Assembly: GCA_001599355.1 (NCBI GenBank)
Contig: BCGQ01000001.1
Location: forward strand, 1,677,135 to 1,741,134
Reading direction: 5' to 3'
Length of the DNA stretch: 64,000 nt
Source of the DNA: Nakazawaea peltata
Taxonomy: Eukaryota > Ascomycota > Pichiomycetes > Alaninales > Pachysolenaceae
Below the pieces are notes generated by a model. That model did no database searches and had not been told where the DNA came from. It saw nothing but the letters and a program-made list of their open reading frames with translations. The translations under genes and the position numbers were made by a program. Position 1 is the first letter of the stretch; the number at the start of each line of letters is the position of its first letter. This document shows positions 61,102 to 64,000 of this stretch, piece by piece.

Positions 61102-62811
61102 ATGACAGTTCTGGGGACCATGATGCTCGAGTACATAGTACTTGGAGACAAGTTGTCCAACCAGGGGACTAAGATCGAGGCTGCTTTGAAGAAGATCTAT
61201 GAGGTTGAGGAGGTGGAGTGGTTGAGATACCATGCCTCGGATCCGAAACTGTTGATCACTTACTTGACGTTAAAGAACAGATACCCAAATACTACTGATT
61301 ACGATCAGATAAATAAGGAGGAGGTTGAGTTGAACCATCCCATTTTACTTTTTGCATCTAGGACAAATTTACCTGGCAACAAACTGGTCGACAAGGACCA
61401 GAAGGTGTTGAATGATATGAGTTTTGATGATATCGATTTTGTATTGAATGACCATTTCCACCATCTCAATGTTATATATATCGATTATGATCAGGTGGAT
61501 TTTAATGCTATTACTAATACATTAAGATCTCGTTCACAAGTGATGAAGCACCGTCCAATGCGTGTATTATCGTGGATTGGATACGATGAAAACACATCTA
61601 TAAAGTCACTGGGATTGAGATCTATGAATGATGATTTGAAAATTGAATATGACACTGCTGACCGTCGTCTGATGGCTGATATGCTTGTGCGAGACATTGA
61701 TTATTTCTCATTATTGAAATTGAACCATGAGCATTCTTATTATCGCAAGATGGTATATGATTGGGGATTCCAAGCTCATAAGCTCACTTATGATGAGTTG
61801 TTGTTCTGTGCTAAGACCATTTGGGATATTCTGATCATGGAAGTCCAGGAGAAAGAGAAATTACTCGTCGATGATCAGAATAGACTGCTCCTGTTCATGT
61901 TCAATGTTCGAGACAACTATAGAATGGGTAACGAATTCCATAATTTCCGTCATGCTGTCGATGTGTTACAAGCAACATTCTACCTTTTAGTGAGGTTAAA
62001 GTGTTTGCCTGAAGAGGGTGCTAGTTCGGAAGCTACTGACTCCGAAACCATCACCGATATGATCACTAAGAAATTGTTATCCCCACTGGTACTGATGACT
62101 CTTTTAGTTCTGTCGTTAGGACATGATATTGGACATCCCGGATTAACAAATAAATTCCTCGTAGATCACAAAACACCTATCCTGCTCCAATTTGAAGGCA
62201 AGAGTGTATTGGAAAGTTTCCATTTCAGTGAGTTTAGAAGTATCTTGGATAAGTTCTATCCTCCTCTCTTTGAAGTGTATGCAGACTACTTGGCATTGAT
62301 ACAGAAATCGATCTTATCGACCGATATGACGAACCATTTCAGTTATATCGATAAGATTGATATCTTTATGGATTCAGAACTGCATATCTTACAACAACCG
62401 AACGATGAACCTTTCGAAGATGAGATTAAGAATCATACTCGTCTATTATTATGTTCATTGATCATCAAGTGTGCTGATATTTCGAATGTTTCAAGACCGT
62501 TGGAAGTGAGTGCCAAATGGGGTGTTTCATTGACTAATGAAACTAACGAGATTGTTACTCTTGAGAAGAATTTGAAGGATCCTCAAGGTGATGTGATTCA
62601 AGAATTTGATCATTGTCTTCGGGAGCTTGGAAATATCAAACCGGAAGAGGTGATCAAAGCTTTACCAAGTATTTGTAATGGGCAATGTTTCTTTATTGAG
62701 AACTTTGTCATGCAATACTTTGATAAGGTGCAAGTGATCTTGCCTAAGTTGAGTTTTTTGTATGAACAGATTACGGATAATCTTGGGTATTGGAAGAGTC
62801 AAAGCAAATAG
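61102..62811 (+). CDS. PDE2: High-affinity cAMP phosphodiesterase Pde2
   Basis: A 569-residue class I (HD-domain) phosphodiesterase hydrolysing cAMP and so damping Ras/PKA signalling. The catalytic domain spans about residues 210-560. NEFHNFRHAVDVLQATFYLL (about 276-295) holds the first metal His, LGHDIGHPGLTNKF (about 339-352) the HD metal pair, GKSVLESFHFSEF (about 367-379) the next block, and IIKCADISNVSRPLEVSAKWG (about 454-474) the last metal Asp. CTG codons 337 (three residues before HD) and 361 (in the P-x-A-x-L/Y block) fall on family alanines. S. cerevisiae Pde2 is 526 residues. PDE2 lies near HAP5 and SNX3 in S. cerevisiae also. Confidence 0.95.
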   Translation: MTVLGTMMLEYIVLGDKLSNQGTKIEAALKKIYEVEEVEWLRYHASDPKLLITYLTLKNRYPNTTDYDQINKEEVELNHPILLFASRTNLPGNKLVDKDQKVLNDMSFDDIDFVLNDHFHHLNVIYIDYDQVDFNAITNTLRSRSQVMKHRPMRVLSWIGYDENTSIKSLGLRSMNDDLKIEYDTADRRLMADMLVRDIDYFSLLKLNHEHSYYRKMVYDWGFQAHKLTYDELLFCAKTIWDILIMEVQEKEKLLVDDQNRLLLFMFNVRDNYRMGNEFHNFRHAVDVLQATFYLLVRLKCLPEEGASSEATDSETITDMITKKLLSPLVLMTLLVLSLGHDIGHPGLTNKFLVDHKTPILLQFEGKSVLESFHFSEFRSILDKFYPPLFEVYADYLALIQKSILSTDMTNHFSYIDKIDIFMDSELHILQQPNDEPFEDEIKNHTRLLLCSLIIKCADISNVSRPLEVSAKWGVSLTNETNEIVTLEKNLKDPQGDVIQEFDHCLRELGNIKPEEVIKALPSICNGQCFFIENFVMQYFDKVQVILPKLSFLYEQITDNLGYWKSQSK

Positions 62812-62876
62812 TGAATAAATGTTTGAATGAGTAGAAGAAGTAAAGGAGAAATGAGTAGTGAAGTAGAGAAGTAGAG

Positions 62877-62880
<4 letters not shown>

Positions 62881-62909
<29 letters not shown>
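62881..62909 (+). repeat. AG dinucleotide microsatellite
   Basis: An uninterrupted run of about 14 AG units, flanked on the left by AAGTAGAG units. Confidence 0.95.
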
Positions 62910-62912
<3 letters not shown>

Positions 62913-62956
62913 AGGGAGGGATAACCAAATGCAAAATCGTATGATGTAAAGTCAAT

Positions 62957-63000
62957 GTAGAGATAGGGATTGGTAGAGATAGGGATTGGTAGAGATATAG
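62957..63000 (+). repeat. 16-bp GGTAGAGATAGGGATT repeat
   Basis: Two perfect units plus partial copies on either side. Confidence 0.85.
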
Positions 63001-63690
63001 AGGGATCGATAGATGAGAGAAGACGATCGGTAGAGGAGAACAGATGGCCGGTTGAGTTCGATCTCCCCTTGCGCACAAGCCACTCTCACTAACACAACTT
63101 GTTCGTCAGTTTTTCCCACTCAACAGTACCTGTTGATCTAAATAGAGACATTTGATACGTGGTGAGAGGTGGTGAAAAACGAGGTGAGTGAGGGGAGGGT
63201 AAGTAAAAGTAGCAACAAGGAGTTGTGGGGGGGAGGGGGTGTCATAAGAAGATCACATAGAACACTAACGTATCTTATATACCTAATCCAATCATCTCAT
63301 CTCAAATAATGCTACTATTCACTTAACTGCCCTAACTATGCCCCTACAATGCTCCCCAGCTCTCCCCCTCTTCGCCCCCCCTCTACCTGAAATCCCCCTA
63401 TTATCTTACCAAGAATGGGTAAAAAGACTAATTGAAAATCTGAGACCTCCTTTACGATTTTTCCCTCGCCCTCACCTTAATTATGTGTTCGATTATTTTG
63501 TTCACCTAAAGCAGTAAATTTTCAGACATCAACTGAAAAGAAATACTGGAACGTATAAATATCTCCCTCCCTCCCTCATATATTGTATACATTAACACGC
63601 CTTGCTTCTGTATCCGCCCCCGTTCCCGCCATTCAATTTACCATCGGGAAATACGCGGCAAAAACAGAGCGATCCCCCATTTGAAGCACA

Positions 63691-63698
63691 TATAAATA
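63691..63698 (+). promoter_or_regulatory. TATA box of the right-edge gene
   Basis: TATAAATA about 200 bp before the ATG at 63897, implying a long leader if used. Confidence 0.4.
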
Positions 63699-63896
63699 GT
63701 AATTTTCCGTACTATTTTTAACCTTCAAATCAAACAGTAACGGACGAGTATTGCGGGAAAAGATTTTGACAATTTTATCAATTTGAGGCGTTGGGATTCG
63801 GTTTATTAAGATATCATCTCTTATTAGAAGGAAAAAAGTAGCTTATTCCAGTTATTTCTACACCCCGCTTTGAATACCACCTATAATTAGAATCAG

Positions 63897-64000
63897 ATGA
63901 CTACAGAGCATAACTATAGCGACAATTTGTTGCCTGCGAAGCAGCCACCAGTCAATCCATGGCTGCTGAGAAGACAGCAGCTTCATCAAGCCCAGTCAAA
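63897..64000 (+). CDS. Start of an unrecognised gene, cut by the window edge
   Basis: An ATG at 63897 opens a frame that stays open for 34 codons to the window end. It reads MTTEHNYSDNLLPAKQPPVN, then PW, two CTG codons, and a Gln/Arg-rich stretch. The PVNPW element recalls N-termini of La-related RNA-binding proteins such as Sro9/Slf1, but too little is present to say. Long upstream non-coding DNA and a TATA box support a real start. Confidence 0.45.
   Translation, partial: MTTEHNYSDNLLPAKQPPVNPWLLRRQQLHQAQS

Larger units (their letters stand above)
62812..63896. other. 1.1 kb right-end intergenic region
   Basis: It begins with AGTAGAGA units and a perfect (AG) run (62881-62909), then GGTAGAGATAGGGATT repeats (62957-63000), G-rich and C-rich patches (about 63228-63240 and 63360-63410), and a TATA box TATAAATA at 63691-63698. 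The 138- and 101-codon minus-strand frames here are repeat-encoded Leu/Ser tracts and are not called. Confidence 0.5.

Noticed and set aside
13030-62811. CUG read as serine (CUG-Ser clade)
   Set aside because: Ser would suit linkers and the DEAD-box site, but HAP5, TAF6, HIS4 and PDE2 sites have Ala as the family residue, with Ser uncommon. Kept as the second choice.
62662-63078. Two overlapping Leu/Ser-rich minus-strand open frames after PDE2
   Set aside because: They read through the AG microsatellite and GGTAGAGATAGGG repeats and overlap the PDE2 3' end.

Overview
This window is a gene-dense yeast chromosome segment (Saccharomycotina, Ascomycota). The genes are compact and almost intronless, and nearly all have recognisable budding-yeast orthologues. 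The one intron I can support has a GTAAGT donor and a perfect TACTAAC branch site. No tRNA, rRNA, CRISPR array or intact mobile element was seen. The most informative property is the genetic code. CUG codons fall repeatedly where protein families have alanine, for example two adjacent CUGs in the HAP5 histone fold, one in the TAF6 histone fold, two in the PDE2 catalytic domain, and one each in HIS4, PRP5 and ADH. Conserved leucines use TTA, TTG, CTT or CTC. This points to the CUG-Ala yeasts (Pachysolen, Nakazawaea, Peterozyma) rather than a standard-code or CUG-Ser species. Residues quoted below as L from CTG should probably be read as A.

Layout. 1-659 (-): 5' part of a KCH-type potassium channel gene. 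660-4321: the longest gene-free stretch, possibly holding a decayed retroelement. 4322-12578: a Q/N-rich unknown protein, BIK1, HIS4, then RTT103 on the other strand. 13030-25222: REV3, APC5, PIS1, a two-exon DUF202 membrane protein and LOS1. 25562-34341: a PRCC-like protein, a PNGase A-type protein, EXO5, an orphan and a GPI-anchored wall protein. 35191-43445: MEX67, SEC63, NAT5, TAF6, a CoA-binding-domain protein and FMP52. 44778-53063: RMD9, SLD3, PTA1 and TFS1. 53348-62811: PRP5, HAP5, SNX3, ADH and PDE2. The right edge (from 63897) cuts through the start of another gene.

The genes are unrelated housekeeping functions: histidine synthesis, translesion DNA synthesis, replication firing, mitotic ubiquitylation, tRNA and mRNA export, splicing, ER translocation, lipid synthesis, mitochondrial expression, fermentation and cAMP turnover. 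There are no operons. Several neighbour pairs match S. cerevisiae gene order from memory: BIK1 then HIS4 in tandem; SEC63 and NAT5 convergent; HAP5 and SNX3 divergent with PDE2 nearby; TAF6, RMD9 and SLD3 in one area.

Intergenic DNA is distinctive. Nearly every promoter carries its own short tandem repeat (about 9-49 bp units). A recurrent element, TRCACGACC, often paired with CCTAATTGGGA, occurs in many intergenic regions and may bind a general regulatory factor.
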